Source: Marinifilum breve
GTDB taxonomy: Bacteria; Bacteroidota; Bacteroidia; Bacteroidales; Marinifilaceae
Direction of reading: 5' to 3'
Length of the DNA: 64,000 bases
NCBI RefSeq assembly: GCF_003202155.1
Contig: NZ_QFLI01000011.1
Location: 124,001 to 188,000, forward strand
The notes below the pieces were generated by a model. The model had not been told where the DNA came from. It ran no database searches and saw nothing but the letters and a program-made list of their open reading frames with translations. The translations under genes were made by a program, and so were the position numbers. Below, piece after piece: positions 41,606 through 50,644 of this stretch (positions are counted from its first letter, which is position 1; each line of letters opens with the position of its first letter).

Positions 41606-41644
41606 AAAAGGCTTCGTTTTCTTGGTAAAATGAAGCCTTTTTTC
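41606..41644 (+). terminator. leuS terminator
   Basis: AAAAGGCTTC (41606-41615) and GAAGCCTTTT (41632-41641) pair across a 16-base loop, then T's follow. It contains the ATG that would extend the next gene upstream, which is why I start that gene at 41666. Confidence 0.8.
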
Positions 41645-41665
41645 ACATCTAACATATACAAACCA

Positions 41666-42526
41666 ATGAGAATATCAATTTCTGAAATAAAATCGTACGC
41701 GATTATTACTTTAGGATTGTTCATCTATAGTTTTGGATGGACAGCTTTTTTAATTCCTTCTGAGATTGTTGCAGGAGGCGTTGGAGGTATTGGTACAATT
41801 ATTTATTACGCTACAGGAAAATCAATTCCTGTTGGATACTCCTTTTTTGCCATCAATTCGGTGTTAATTTTAATTGCACTGCGTATTTTAGGTAGCAGAT
41901 TTGGAATCAAAACCATCTTCGCTATTGTTGTCGGATCAGTACTATTGGCCCTTCAACAAAGATGGATTACTGAACCTTTTGTGGACGATAAGTTTATGGC
42001 AAGTATCATTGGTGGGATTCTTGCTGGTGTTGGCGTAGGAATAACCATCACACAAGGAGGAAGTACAGGTGGTACCGATATTGTTGCCATGATGATCAAC
42101 AAATACAGAAATATTGGTCCTGGCAGAATTATCCTTTATATCGATATTTTTATCATTGCATCCTCGTACTTTATCTTTAAAGATATTTCAACCATAGTTT
42201 ATGGATATGTGGAAATGGCAATTGCTGCTTATACCATAGATATGATGATTTCCGGTTCAAAACAATCGGCTCAGCTATTTATTATTTCTAAAAATTACGA
42301 AGAAGTTGCTGCCAAATTAAGCGAAGAAACAGGACGTGGACTCTCCATGGTACATACAACAGGTTGGTATACTCGTGAGGAAACAAAGATGTTAATGCTT
42401 GTTGTGAGAAAGCATGAAACACAGCACGTATTTAAAGTGATTAAAGAAGTAGATCCAAAAGCATTTATCTCCATGGGAAGTGTAATGGGTGTTTATGGAT
42501 TAGGTTTTGAAGAAATTAGAGCATAA
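41666..42526 (+). CDS. YitT-family membrane protein
   Basis: 286 residues from ATG 41666. Five to six membrane segments fill the first 200 residues, including IITLGLFIYSFGWTAFLIPS and MASIIGGILAGVGVGITITQ with the family motif GGSTGGTD. A soluble DUF2179 domain ends the protein (FKVIKEVDPKAFISMGSVMG). YitT/DUF161 proteins are widespread membrane proteins, perhaps transporters or c-di-AMP-linked regulators. A second copy follows 11 bases downstream, so the two are one operon and may act as a pair. Confidence 0.88.
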   Translation: MRISISEIKSYAIITLGLFIYSFGWTAFLIPSEIVAGGVGGIGTIIYYATGKSIPVGYSFFAINSVLILIALRILGSRFGIKTIFAIVVGSVLLALQQRWITEPFVDDKFMASIIGGILAGVGVGITITQGGSTGGTDIVAMMINKYRNIGPGRIILYIDIFIIASSYFIFKDISTIVYGYVEMAIAAYTIDMMISGSKQSAQLFIISKNYEEVAAKLSEETGRGLSMVHTTGWYTREETKMLMLVVRKHETQHVFKVIKEVDPKAFISMGSVMGVYGLGFEEIRA

Positions 42527-42537
42527 AAAAAGAAATA

Positions 42538-43404
42538 ATGACTACTCAGAAAATCAGTTTATCAGAAAACATTCGTTCCTATTTTATTATTACTATAGGG
42601 TTACTTATTGGATCTTTGGCATGGACCGGTTTCATCATACCATCTGGAATTGTAGGCTCCGGAGTTAGTGGAATTGCAACCATGATTTATTTTGTAACAG
42701 GGATAAAGGTTGGCTATAGTGTATTTTTAATTAATACTGTATTTCTACTGATATCATTACGTGTACTAGGCTTCTCATTTGGAATAAAAACATTGTATGG
42801 AATAACCGTAATTTCATTTTTTCTTTGGCTGTTTCAATCCATTATTACCGAACCTTTGGTTTCTGATCGATTTATGTGTTCAATTATTGGCGGTATTATG
42901 GCTGGTGCAGGCGCAGGAATGATTCTCTCACGTGGTGGAAGTACAGGTGGCACCGACATTTTGGCCATGATGATCAACAAGTACAAAAACTACAGTCCAG
43001 GCCAGTTACTTTTAACAATCGATGTAATAATAATCTCTTCCTCTTATTTTTTGGAGAATTCAATAGAACAAGTCGTGTATGGATTTGTTACGATGGGAGT
43101 AAGTGCTTATTGTGTCGATATGATTATTGAAGGAAGCAAGCAGTCTGTACAAATAATAATATTTACACAGAAGCCTGAATTAATTCGAAATGAAGTGATT
43201 CACAATTTAGATCAAGGACTTACTGTAATAAATGCCACTGGAGGCTATAGTAATGAGGATGTAAAGATTCTAATGCTACTGGCAAAAAAGCGTGATTCGC
43301 AGACCATTTTAAAAATGATAAAGCATATTGATCCTGACGCATTCATATCGATGGGCAGTGTAATGGGTGTTTATGGACAAGGTTTCGACAAGATCAAATC
43401 TTAA
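42538..43404 (+). CDS. YitT-family membrane protein, second paralogue
   Basis: 288 residues with the same layout as its neighbour: membrane segments from FIITIGLLIGSLAWTGFIIP onward, the motif RGGSTGGTDILAMMINKYKN, and the DUF2179 end MIKHIDPDAFISMGSVMGVY. Overall it is clearly homologous but diverged from the upstream copy, so the duplication is old. The pair is likely cotranscribed. Function of the family is unsettled. Confidence 0.88.
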   Translation: MTTQKISLSENIRSYFIITIGLLIGSLAWTGFIIPSGIVGSGVSGIATMIYFVTGIKVGYSVFLINTVFLLISLRVLGFSFGIKTLYGITVISFFLWLFQSIITEPLVSDRFMCSIIGGIMAGAGAGMILSRGGSTGGTDILAMMINKYKNYSPGQLLLTIDVIIISSSYFLENSIEQVVYGFVTMGVSAYCVDMIIEGSKQSVQIIIFTQKPELIRNEVIHNLDQGLTVINATGGYSNEDVKILMLLAKKRDSQTILKMIKHIDPDAFISMGSVMGVYGQGFDKIKS

Positions 43405-43500
43405 AACTTAAAAAAGCTTAAATACTGGAATCTCTAGCCCTCCAAGTTGTGTGACTATAAAAATAGTTATACCTTTAGGCTCGAATTCAAAATTTCCCAA

Positions 43501-44814
43501 ATGAAAAACTTCTTCAACTATAAAACTCTATTTATTGCAGCGCTTGTATTGGTTGGCCTCTTGCTTTTTAAATACTTTAAGTCAGATGTACCTGAGGAAG
43601 TAAAAAGTGATAGTCATGAAATGATCGATTCAATTGCCTTAGAGCCTATTAATTTAAAATATGGATTCCCTATTGATGATTTCGAAGTTGAAGAAAGTAA
43701 AGTAAAAAGAAATCAAAGCTTGTCAACAATTCTAAGACAATACGATGTTTCATATGCTGCAATCGACAAAATTGCCAAAAAAGCAAAAAAGGTTTTTAAT
43801 GTAAGAAGAATAAAATCAGGACGAGAGTATTCAGTTTTATTCTCTAAAGATAGCTTAAGAACTCCAGAGTATTTTGTATACGAAAATACTCCGGTAGAAT
43901 ATATTGTTTTTGATTTACGCGATACTTTGCATGTATACAAAGGGGAAAAAGAGATTATTTATAAGCGCAAACAAATCAAAGGAACCATTGAAAGTTCACT
44001 TTGGAATGCCATGGTTGAAGCTAATGCTGACCCTGTTCTATCCATTGAATTATCCGAAATTTATGCCTGGACTATAGATTTTTTTGGTATTGGCAAAGGA
44101 GATGAGTTCAATATTATATATGAGGAAGCATTTGTAGATGATAAGCCAATTCATGATGTAAAGGTACTGGCAGCCAACTTTATTCATCACAAATCAGATA
44201 ATTATGCTTTTGCTTTTAAAGAAGGTGATAAAGATGGATTTTTCGATGAAGAAGGAAAAAGCCTACAAAAAGCATTTTTAAAAGCTCCATTGAGATATTC
44301 CAGAATCAGCTCCAGGTTTTCAAACAGGAGATACCATCCTGTTTTAAAAAGATATAGAGCCCATCATGGAGTTGATTATGCTGCACCAACTGGAACTCCG
44401 GTTCACACAATTGGAGATGGAGTAATTATCAAGAAAGGCTACCAAAAAAGAGGCGGAGGAAGATATTTAAAGATAAAACACAATAGTGTATACACCACAA
44501 CTTATATGCATTTATCGCGTTTTGCCAAAGGAATGAACACAGGTGTTAGGGTAAAACAAGGGCAAACTATTGCATATGTAGGCTCTTCGGGATTATCAAC
44601 AGGACCGCATCTCGATTTTAGAGTTTATAAAAATGGAAGTCCAATTAACCCATTAAAAATGAAATCGCCTCCAGTAGCTCCCGTTAAAAAAGAAAATCAG
44701 GCTCAATTTGAAGTTCTTAAAAACAAATTGATGAAAGAATTAAATGGTTTAGATAATATTCCAGAGCAATTAATACAGGATTCTTTAAACAATTCTATAG
44801 CATCAACAAAATAA
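43501..44814 (+). CDS. M23-family peptidoglycan endopeptidase with an HLD site
   Basis: 437 residues from ATG 43501. An N-terminal membrane anchor (TLFIAALVLVGLLLFKYF) is followed by an OapA/LysM-like segment (VKRNQSLSTILRQYDVSYAA) and a C-terminal LytM domain. The zinc motif HxxxD is H288/D292 in HHGVDYAAPTGTP. The second motif, normally HLH, reads HLD (H370, D372) in TGPHLDFRVYKN, so the third zinc ligand is Asp rather than His. It should cut peptide cross-links in the periplasm. The gene ends in a terminator shared with purN. Confidence 0.9.
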   Translation: MKNFFNYKTLFIAALVLVGLLLFKYFKSDVPEEVKSDSHEMIDSIALEPINLKYGFPIDDFEVEESKVKRNQSLSTILRQYDVSYAAIDKIAKKAKKVFNVRRIKSGREYSVLFSKDSLRTPEYFVYENTPVEYIVFDLRDTLHVYKGEKEIIYKRKQIKGTIESSLWNAMVEANADPVLSIELSEIYAWTIDFFGIGKGDEFNIIYEEAFVDDKPIHDVKVLAANFIHHKSDNYAFAFKEGDKDGFFDEEGKSLQKAFLKAPLRYSRISSRFSNRRYHPVLKRYRAHHGVDYAAPTGTPVHTIGDGVIIKKGYQKRGGGRYLKIKHNSVYTTTYMHLSRFAKGMNTGVRVKQGQTIAYVGSSGLSTGPHLDFRVYKNGSPINPLKMKSPPVAPVKKENQAQFEVLKNKLMKELNGLDNIPEQLIQDSLNNSIASTK

Positions 44815-44826
44815 AAAACAGTCAAA

Positions 44827-44866
44827 AATAATAGAGCAATTACATTAAAGTAATTGCTCTATTATT
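44827..44866. terminator. Bidirectional terminator between the M23 peptidase and purN
   Basis: AATAATAGAGCAATTAC and GTAATTGCTCTATTATT are perfect 17-base arms around ATTAAA. The purN stop codon begins in the loop. Confidence 0.92.
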
Positions 44867-45405
44867 TTTGGGAAGTGTTCATATTCCAATTTGTGAACTT
44901 TATTTGCAACATCCTCGGCTGTATCATGGCAGTTGACAGGACATTTGGCCTGAAATACAATTTCCCCTTCATCATATTTCTCACTTACCATGTGAATGGT
45001 TATTCCTGATTCTGCTTCCTGATTTTCGACAACCGCTTTGTGAACATTCATGCCATACATTCCTTTTCCACCATATTTTGGTAACAAAGCAGGATGTATA
45101 TTTATAATTCTACCTGAAAATTCTTGCAATAAATTAATTGGTATCAACCATAAAAACCCAGCTAACACTATAAAATCAACTTGCTTTTCTTTTAAATAAT
45201 CCACCACTATAGATGTTTCTTTAAAGTCTGATTTAGAAAAAACTAAAGAAGGAATTTTTAACTTTTCTGCTCGATTTAGCACAAAAGCATTAGGATTATT
45301 TGTGAGAATACAAGCAATCTCAACATTCGAGTTATTTTTAAAATACGATGCTATATTTTCTACGTTAGTCCCTGACCCCGAAGCAAATAATGCGATTTTT
45401 TTCAT
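44845..45405 (-). CDS. purN: Phosphoribosylglycinamide formyltransferase
   Basis: 186 residues, the usual size. The nucleotide-binding start ALFASGSGTNVENIASYF and the folate/active-site segment IINIHPALLPKYGGKGMYGM, with the catalytic Asn and His, are typical of PurN. The later VSEKYDEGEIVFQAKCPVN gives the catalytic Asp region. It transfers a formyl group from 10-formyl-THF to GAR in purine synthesis. It is convergent with the M23 gene and sits alone, which is common in Bacteroidota. Confidence 0.95.
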   Translation of the reverse strand: MKKIALFASGSGTNVENIASYFKNNSNVEIACILTNNPNAFVLNRAEKLKIPSLVFSKSDFKETSIVVDYLKEKQVDFIVLAGFLWLIPINLLQEFSGRIINIHPALLPKYGGKGMYGMNVHKAVVENQEAESGITIHMVSEKYDEGEIVFQAKCPVNCHDTAEDVANKVHKLEYEHFPKIIEQLL

Positions 45406-45433
45406 GGTGAATTTGTTGTTTAAAAGGTATGTT

Positions 45434-45441
45434 CAAAGGTA
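45434..45441 (-). promoter_or_regulatory. Probable -7 element of the purN promoter
   Basis: TACCTTTG on the minus strand matches TAnnTTTG, about 30 bases from the purN start. No TTG lies at the standard spacing. Confidence 0.5.
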
Positions 45442-45521
45442 TATAAAAGCCATTGGATGTAAAATAATTTCGCTAGAAAAGGAAAAAGAATTACATTTGT
45501 CCCCAACTTTGTGAAAAAGAT

Positions 45522-45552
45522 TTGAATTTTTTCAAGTAAATTTATTTCTTTG
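45522..45552 (+). promoter_or_regulatory. Probable acpP promoter
   Basis: TTG (45522-45524), a 20-base spacer and TTTCTTTG (45545-45552) give a 7-of-8 match to the -7 element, about 50 bases before the acpP ATG. Confidence 0.5.
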
Positions 45553-45602
45553 CACAGTTGAAAATTAATTAGTTTAATATTAATCATTTAAATTTTAAAG
45601 TT

Positions 45603-45839
45603 ATGTCTGATATTGCATCTAGAGTAAAAGCTATCATTGTTGATAAGTTGGGTGTAGACGAAACTGAAGTAACTCCAGAAGCTAGCTTCACTAACGATCT
45701 AGGAGCTGACTCATTGGATACAGTTGAGCTAATCATGGAATTCGAAAAAGAGTTTAACATCGCTATTCCAGATGATCAAGCAGAAAACATCGGTACAGTA
45801 GGTGACGCTGTTTCTTACATCGAAGAAAACGCTAAGTAA
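45603..45839 (+). CDS. acpP: Acyl carrier protein
   Basis: 78 residues, strongly acidic. The phosphopantetheine site is S37 in [10 protein letters not shown]. It carries growing acyl chains for fatty-acid and lipid synthesis. It starts the block acpP-fabF-rnc, with fabF 21 bases downstream, an order conserved in many bacteria. Confidence 0.98.
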   Translation: MSDIASRVKAIIVDKLGVDETEVTPEASFTNDLGADSLDTVELIMEFEKEFNIAIPDDQAENIGTVGDAVSYIEENAK

Positions 45840-45860
45840 TTATTAACCAGACCCTTTTTT

Positions 45861-47114
45861 ATGGAATTTAGAAGAGTAGTTGTAACTGGGCTCGGAACAA
45901 TTAACCCAATTGGTAATAGTATTGCCGAATATTGGGAGAATTTGGAGAATGGTGTAGGCGGTGCTGGAATGATCACTCATTTCGATGCCTCTAAATTCAA
46001 GACTCAGTTCGCTTGCGAAGTTAAAAATTTCGACGCTAAAGAGCATTTTGATCGCAAAGAAGTTCGCAAACTGGATTTATATACTCAGTATGCGCTTGTA
46101 GCTGTTAAAGAAGCTATGGCTGATTGTGATTTAGATCTTGAATCGGAAGATTTAACAAAAGCCGGAGTAATTTGGGGTTCTGGTATCGGCGGTATTAAAA
46201 CTTTCTTAGATGAAGTTAAAGGATATGCAAACGGGGATGGAACTCCTCGTTTCTCTCCGTTTTTCATTCCTAAGATGATTTCGGATATTGCTGCCGGCCA
46301 TATTTCGATGAAGTATGGATTCCAAGGACCAAACTACGGTACAGTTTCTGCATGCGCCTCCTCTTCACACGCTATTATTGATGCGATGAACTACATCCGT
46401 CTAGGTAAAGCTGATGTCTTTATCACAGGTGGATCTGAAGCATCAGTAAATGAAGCAGGATTAGGTGGTTTTAATTCAATGCAGGCATTGTCTACTAACA
46501 ATGAAGAGTTTGAAACTGCATCTCGTCCGTTCTGTAAAACTCGTGACGGTTTCGTTATGGGTGAAGGAGCAGGCTGTTTAATTCTTGAAGAATATGAACA
46601 TGCCAAAGCACGAGGAGCTAAGATTTATGCTGAAGTTGTTGGTGGAGGAATGTCCGGTGATGCTTATCACCTTACTGCAACTCACCCTGAAGGTAGAGGA
46701 GCCATTAACTCAATGAATATGGCTTTGAATGACGCTGATTTGAAACCAGAAGATATCGACTATATCAATGTTCACGGAACATCAACTCCAGTTGGTGATA
46801 TTCCTGAAACTAAGGCGGTACAAACTGTTTTCGGCGAGCATGCATATAAATTAAACATTAGTTCTACAAAATCGATGACAGGACACTTGTTAGGTGCTGC
46901 AGGATCTGTTGAAGCAATTGCTAGTATCTTAGCAATGAACAATCAAACAGTTCCTCCTACCATCAATCACAAGGAGCAAGATCCACAAATCGATGAAAGA
47001 CTAAACCTTACACTTCACAAAGCTCAGAAGCGCGAAATCAGAGCTGCTTTGAGTAATACTTTTGGTTTTGGCGGACACAATGCATCCGTAATTTTCAAAT
47101 CATTTAGTGAATAA
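45861..47114 (+). CDS. fabF: 3-oxoacyl-ACP synthase II
   Basis: 417 residues, the normal KAS II length. The nucleophile is C165 in TVSACASSSH; the two catalytic histidines lie in NVHGTSTPVGD and MTGHLLGAAGS. It condenses acyl-ACP with malonyl-ACP in chain elongation. It lies between acpP and rnc, only 3 bases before the latter, so it is part of one operon. Confidence 0.97.
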   Translation: MEFRRVVVTGLGTINPIGNSIAEYWENLENGVGGAGMITHFDASKFKTQFACEVKNFDAKEHFDRKEVRKLDLYTQYALVAVKEAMADCDLDLESEDLTKAGVIWGSGIGGIKTFLDEVKGYANGDGTPRFSPFFIPKMISDIAAGHISMKYGFQGPNYGTVSACASSSHAIIDAMNYIRLGKADVFITGGSEASVNEAGLGGFNSMQALSTNNEEFETASRPFCKTRDGFVMGEGAGCLILEEYEHAKARGAKIYAEVVGGGMSGDAYHLTATHPEGRGAINSMNMALNDADLKPEDIDYINVHGTSTPVGDIPETKAVQTVFGEHAYKLNISSTKSMTGHLLGAAGSVEAIASILAMNNQTVPPTINHKEQDPQIDERLNLTLHKAQKREIRAALSNTFGFGGHNASVIFKSFSE

Positions 47115-47117
47115 TTT

Positions 47118-47858
47118 GTGATTAAGTCTATTATTCAATCCATAAAACTTTTTTTCTTTCCTAGGAGGGAGTTTTATGGATTGTTATTTGATTTTCTAGG
47201 GTTTTATCCTAATAAACCCGACCTGTATGAACTAGCTTTCATACACAAATCGGCCAGTATACCTAAGAATGGCTTCAACATGAATAATGAGCGTCTGGAA
47301 TATCTGGGCGATGCAATTCTTGGTGCCGTAATTGCCGATATTCTTTACAAGTATTTCCCTAACAAAGACGAGGGTTTCCTAACTCAAATTCGTTCTAAAA
47401 TTGTTAGTCGCGAATCACTGAACAAACTTGCTCTTAAAATTGGCTTGGACAATCATGTTGTATCCAATGTAAATATGAATAACAACAAGCATATTTATGG
47501 TGATGCATTCGAAGCTTTAATTGGAGCAATATATTTGGATCAGGGATATCTTAAAACCCGTATTTTCATCGAAGATAAAATCTTTAAGAAATACATCAAT
47601 TTGGAAGAAGTTGTAACCGTTGAAACCAACTTTAAGAGCAAATTGATTGAATGGGCTCAAAAGAACAAAAAAGACGTTTTCTTCGATACTCAAGAAGATG
47701 GTGTTGATAAAACATTGCGTTTGCCTTTATTTATTTCTGAAGTTGAAGTAGAAGAAGTTAAAATGGGTAAAGGTATTGGAACTTCGAAGAAAGAAGCCCA
47801 GCAAAAAGCTGCTCGTGAAGCCCTGAAAAGAATCAACCAGAAAGAACTGGCATCTTAA
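47118..47858 (+). CDS. rnc: Ribonuclease III
   Basis: 246 residues from GTG 47118, 3 bases after fabF. The signature NNERLEYLGDAILGAVIAD covers the catalytic acids; a second acid region lies in YGDAFEALIGAIYLDQGY. The C-terminal part is a double-stranded-RNA-binding domain ending KGIGTSKKEAQQKAAREALK. It cuts dsRNA during rRNA processing. The acpP-fabF-rnc arrangement is conserved. Confidence 0.96.
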   Translation: MIKSIIQSIKLFFFPRREFYGLLFDFLGFYPNKPDLYELAFIHKSASIPKNGFNMNNERLEYLGDAILGAVIADILYKYFPNKDEGFLTQIRSKIVSRESLNKLALKIGLDNHVVSNVNMNNNKHIYGDAFEALIGAIYLDQGYLKTRIFIEDKIFKKYINLEEVVTVETNFKSKLIEWAQKNKKDVFFDTQEDGVDKTLRLPLFISEVEVEEVKMGKGIGTSKKEAQQKAAREALKRINQKELAS

Positions 47859-47957
47859 TTCAATTTACCCTTTGTATTATTAAAATTCTTCAGGTCTGAA
47901 TTAACCTGACAGGAATTGCTATGTCTAATTGAAAGGATCCTTTGGTAAATAATAGGC

Positions 47958-48050
47958 ACAAAAAAAAGGACGGTAACCACAACCGCCCTTTCATCTAACT
48001 ATTAACCAAAATTTTTAATCAAGGAGATTGTTCCTTATAGATTCGCTCTC
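47958..48050 (-). ncRNA. Candidate small RNA of about 93 nt
   Basis: A minus-strand promoter (48057-48085) would start near 48050 and a terminator ends at about 47958. The RNA would hold a small hairpin (AAGGA-ACAATC-TCCTT, 48021-48036) and a terminator stem with G-U pairs only on this strand, which fixes direction. No ORF with a plausible product lies inside. The gap contains no gene on either strand. Confidence 0.55.
47965..47991 (-). terminator. Terminator of the candidate small RNA
   Basis: AAAGGGCGGT and ACCGTCCTTT on the minus strand pair with one G-U and a run of U's follows. On the plus strand the same position is an A-C mismatch, so the signal is leftward. Confidence 0.72.
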
Positions 48051-48056
48051 CGTTAG

Positions 48057-48085
48057 CAAATATAGTATCAAATTATAAACTTCAA
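48057..48085 (-). promoter_or_regulatory. Promoter of the candidate small RNA
   Basis: On the minus strand TTG (48085-48083), an 18-base spacer, then TATATTTG (48064-48057), a full match to the -7 element. Confidence 0.6.
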
Positions 48086-48239
48086 ATACCTTTTCAGTAA
48101 AAATTTGTTGAAATAACGAATTTTTGCCTTAATTATAATCAATCCTAATTTAGAGAAGCTAAATTTCATTTAAATTTTCTAATATCCTGATCAATAACAA
48201 ACTTATACATCACTTGTGTTAAAGATTGTTAAGTCGTAA

Positions 48240-48267
48240 TTGTAGGATGATGATTTTTTTATCTTTG
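48240..48267 (+). promoter_or_regulatory. Promoter of the two-component operon
   Basis: TTG (48240-48242), a 17-base spacer and TATCTTTG (48260-48267), a full -7 match. The kinase start at 48400 leaves a leader of about 125 bases. Confidence 0.65.
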
Positions 48268-48399
48268 TATACGTGAAACAAGCATGATTAAAATAATTAT
48301 TCTTCCTATAGCTATCGGGGACACACAACAATGATTATTTTTATCTTGCAGCTTCCTCCCATTAATATTGGGATGACTAGTGGAAGAAAATAAAAAAAG

Positions 48400-49890
48400 A
48401 TGAATCAGAAGTACATTTGGTTAGTTACGATTGTTTTGTGTATATCACTGTTTGGATTAATATTGGTCCAAATAAAATACTTTCAATCTGCATCAAAACT
48501 TAAAGAAGAACAATTTGCTTTAACCGTTAGCAAAGCTTTAGATCAAGTTGTTAAAAAGTTGGAACATGATGAAAAATGGCATTCCATAGTAAAAGGGAAT
48601 GGCACGAATAGTTCTAGTACTTCCGGACAAACTTCCATCATAAATGAAAGTTCAAAGTTTACCTATACCATGGATCCAAAACACGACATGGCGACCTTTA
48701 GTATTTCTCATGAGAATAAAAATATTAATATCGCTTCAGGACCGTTAAAATCGGGTGGATTAGCTAATTTTCAGCAGCAATTCAATAAAGCTCTAAGAAG
48801 CAGTGGTGGTAATATTGGTCAATTTGCATCTAAACTAAGAAACGAAAATTTAAAATTAAACGACCGCATTGACCTTAAAGAACTTCCGAAACTAATTGAA
48901 CAGATTCTGAGAGATAATGGTATTAAACTGAATTTCGAGTATGCCGTTAAAATAAACAATATCAAATTTGAAACCGCATCAAAAAATTATTTTAGAAATC
49001 CATCGGCTATCAAGTATACAAAATTAATGTTTCCGAATGATGTTTTTGCCAGTTCAAATGTTTTACACATTTATTTCCCTGGTCAACAAAAGCATATGAT
49101 TAAATCATACACAATGCTGTTTCCTTCATTTATTCTAACCTTGGTATTGATCCTTTGTAGTGCTTTTACAATTTTCATCATCTTCCGTCAGAAAAAATTG
49201 TCCAAAATCAAAAACGATTTTATCAACAATATGACTCATGAGTTTAAAACTCCGATTTCGACAATATCATTGGCATCGCAAATGCTGAAAGACAATAGCG
49301 TTGCAACCACTCAAAGCTTTATCGATCATATTGCAAAAATCATAAACGATGAAAGTAAACGTTTAACTTATCAGGTTGAAAAAGTATTGCAAATGGCAGT
49401 ATTTAATGAAGCCCGAATGAAGTTAAAGTTGAAACCTATAAGTGTTCATAAAATAATTCAAAATTTATTACCTAACTTTACTATTAGAGCAGAAGATAAA
49501 AGTGGTAACATGTATCAAAATTTAGACGCTAGCCAGGATACAATTATGGCTGACGAAGTTCATGTTAGCAATGTTATCTCGAACCTGTTGGACAATGCAA
49601 TTAAATATTGCAAGGACAATCCGGAAATCAGTATCAGTACACGAAACAAAGACAAGGGTATTGTTATTTCGATTACTGATAATGGCATAGGAATATCGAA
49701 AGAAGATCAGAGAATGGTTTTCGAACGTTTTTTCCGTGTTCATACAGGAAATGTGCACGATGTTAAAGGATTTGGCTTGGGCTTATCCTATGTGAAGAAA
49801 GTTGTTGATGCACACAATGGTGAAGTAAATGTAGATAGTGTTCTCGATAAGGGATCCAAATTTGAAGTATATCTTCCTTTAAAAAAATAG
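48400..49890 (+). CDS. Sensor histidine kinase (RprX-like)
   Basis: 496 residues. One membrane segment is at 7-27 (VTIVLCISLFGLILVQIKYF), the second near 235-260 (MLFPSFILTLVLILCSAFTI), framing a periplasmic sensor of about 200 residues. The phospho-acceptor is H280 in NMTHEFKTPISTIS. The catalytic domain ends in DVKGFGLGLSYVKKVVDAHN and GSKFEVYLPL. There is no HAMP or PAS domain visible. It lies 5 bases before its response regulator. The RprX/RprY pair of Bacteroides is the closest known system by layout; the signal is unknown. Confidence 0.92.
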   Translation: MNQKYIWLVTIVLCISLFGLILVQIKYFQSASKLKEEQFALTVSKALDQVVKKLEHDEKWHSIVKGNGTNSSSTSGQTSIINESSKFTYTMDPKHDMATFSISHENKNINIASGPLKSGGLANFQQQFNKALRSSGGNIGQFASKLRNENLKLNDRIDLKELPKLIEQILRDNGIKLNFEYAVKINNIKFETASKNYFRNPSAIKYTKLMFPNDVFASSNVLHIYFPGQQKHMIKSYTMLFPSFILTLVLILCSAFTIFIIFRQKKLSKIKNDFINNMTHEFKTPISTISLASQMLKDNSVATTQSFIDHIAKIINDESKRLTYQVEKVLQMAVFNEARMKLKLKPISVHKIIQNLLPNFTIRAEDKSGNMYQNLDASQDTIMADEVHVSNVISNLLDNAIKYCKDNPEISISTRNKDKGIVISITDNGIGISKEDQRMVFERFFRVHTGNVHDVKGFGLGLSYVKKVVDAHNGEVNVDSVLDKGSKFEVYLPLKK

Positions 49891-49895
49891 ACGCA

Positions 49896-50582
49896 ATGGA
49901 ACAAGTTAAAATCTTATTAGCCGAGGATGATGCGAATCTAGGCCTTTTGCTTAAAGAATATTTAATCGCTAAAAATTATAACACTACTCTTTGCGAAGAT
50001 GGTGACAAAGCTTACGATGAGTTCTTGAAAAATCCTTACGACCTGTGCATTTTTGATATCATGATGCCTCATCGAGATGGTTTTACACTTGCAAAGGATA
50101 TTCGTTTAATCAATAGCGAGATTCCAATTATCTTCCTAACTGCAAAATCGATGAAAGAGGATGTTTTGGAAGGATTTAAACTTGGTGCCGATGACTATAT
50201 GACCAAGCCATTTAGTATGGAAGAGCTTTTGGTAAGAATTGAAGCAGTTTTGAGAAGAACCGCTGGAGTTAAACCAGAAATTAACCAGGAAGAATTTAAA
50301 TTAGGTCGTTATACTTTCGATGCCAAAAAACAATACTTGGTTGATGGTGATGAAACCATTAAACTAACAACCAAAGAATCGGAACTTTTAAAGCTACTTT
50401 GCAACAATGTAAATAAAGTATTGGAACGAAACCTGGCTTTAAAAACCATTTGGTCAGACGATAATTATTTCAATGCGCGTAGTATGGATGTTTACATTAC
50501 CAAACTTCGTAAACACTTGAAGGAAGAGCCAAACATTGAAATTATTAACGTTCACGGTAAAGGATATAAATTGATAATGTAA
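49896..50582 (+). CDS. OmpR-type response regulator (RprY-like)
   Basis: 228 residues. The receiver has D54 in CIFDIMMPH, acids DD at 11-12 and K105-type LGADDYMTKPFSMEEL. The C-terminal winged helix shows LTTKESELLKLLCNNVNKVL and RSMDVYITKLRKHLK. It is coupled to the kinase upstream and would activate or repress envelope genes. The facing gene at 50645 is a possible target by neighbourhood only. Confidence 0.95.
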   Translation: MEQVKILLAEDDANLGLLLKEYLIAKNYNTTLCEDGDKAYDEFLKNPYDLCIFDIMMPHRDGFTLAKDIRLINSEIPIIFLTAKSMKEDVLEGFKLGADDYMTKPFSMEELLVRIEAVLRRTAGVKPEINQEEFKLGRYTFDAKKQYLVDGDETIKLTTKESELLKLLCNNVNKVLERNLALKTIWSDDNYFNARSMDVYITKLRKHLKEEPNIEIINVHGKGYKLIM

Positions 50583-50593
50583 TAACATTAGAT

Positions 50594-50626
50594 AAAAAAA
50601 AGCTGCTTATTAAAGCAGCTTTTTTT
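50594..50626. terminator. Bidirectional terminator between the regulator and the exported protein gene
   Basis: AAAAAAAGCTGCTT and AAGCAGCTTTTTTT pair around ATTA, with A and T runs on both sides. Both flanking genes end here. Confidence 0.88.
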
Positions 50627-50644
50627 GATTATGAGAGGAAGAAA

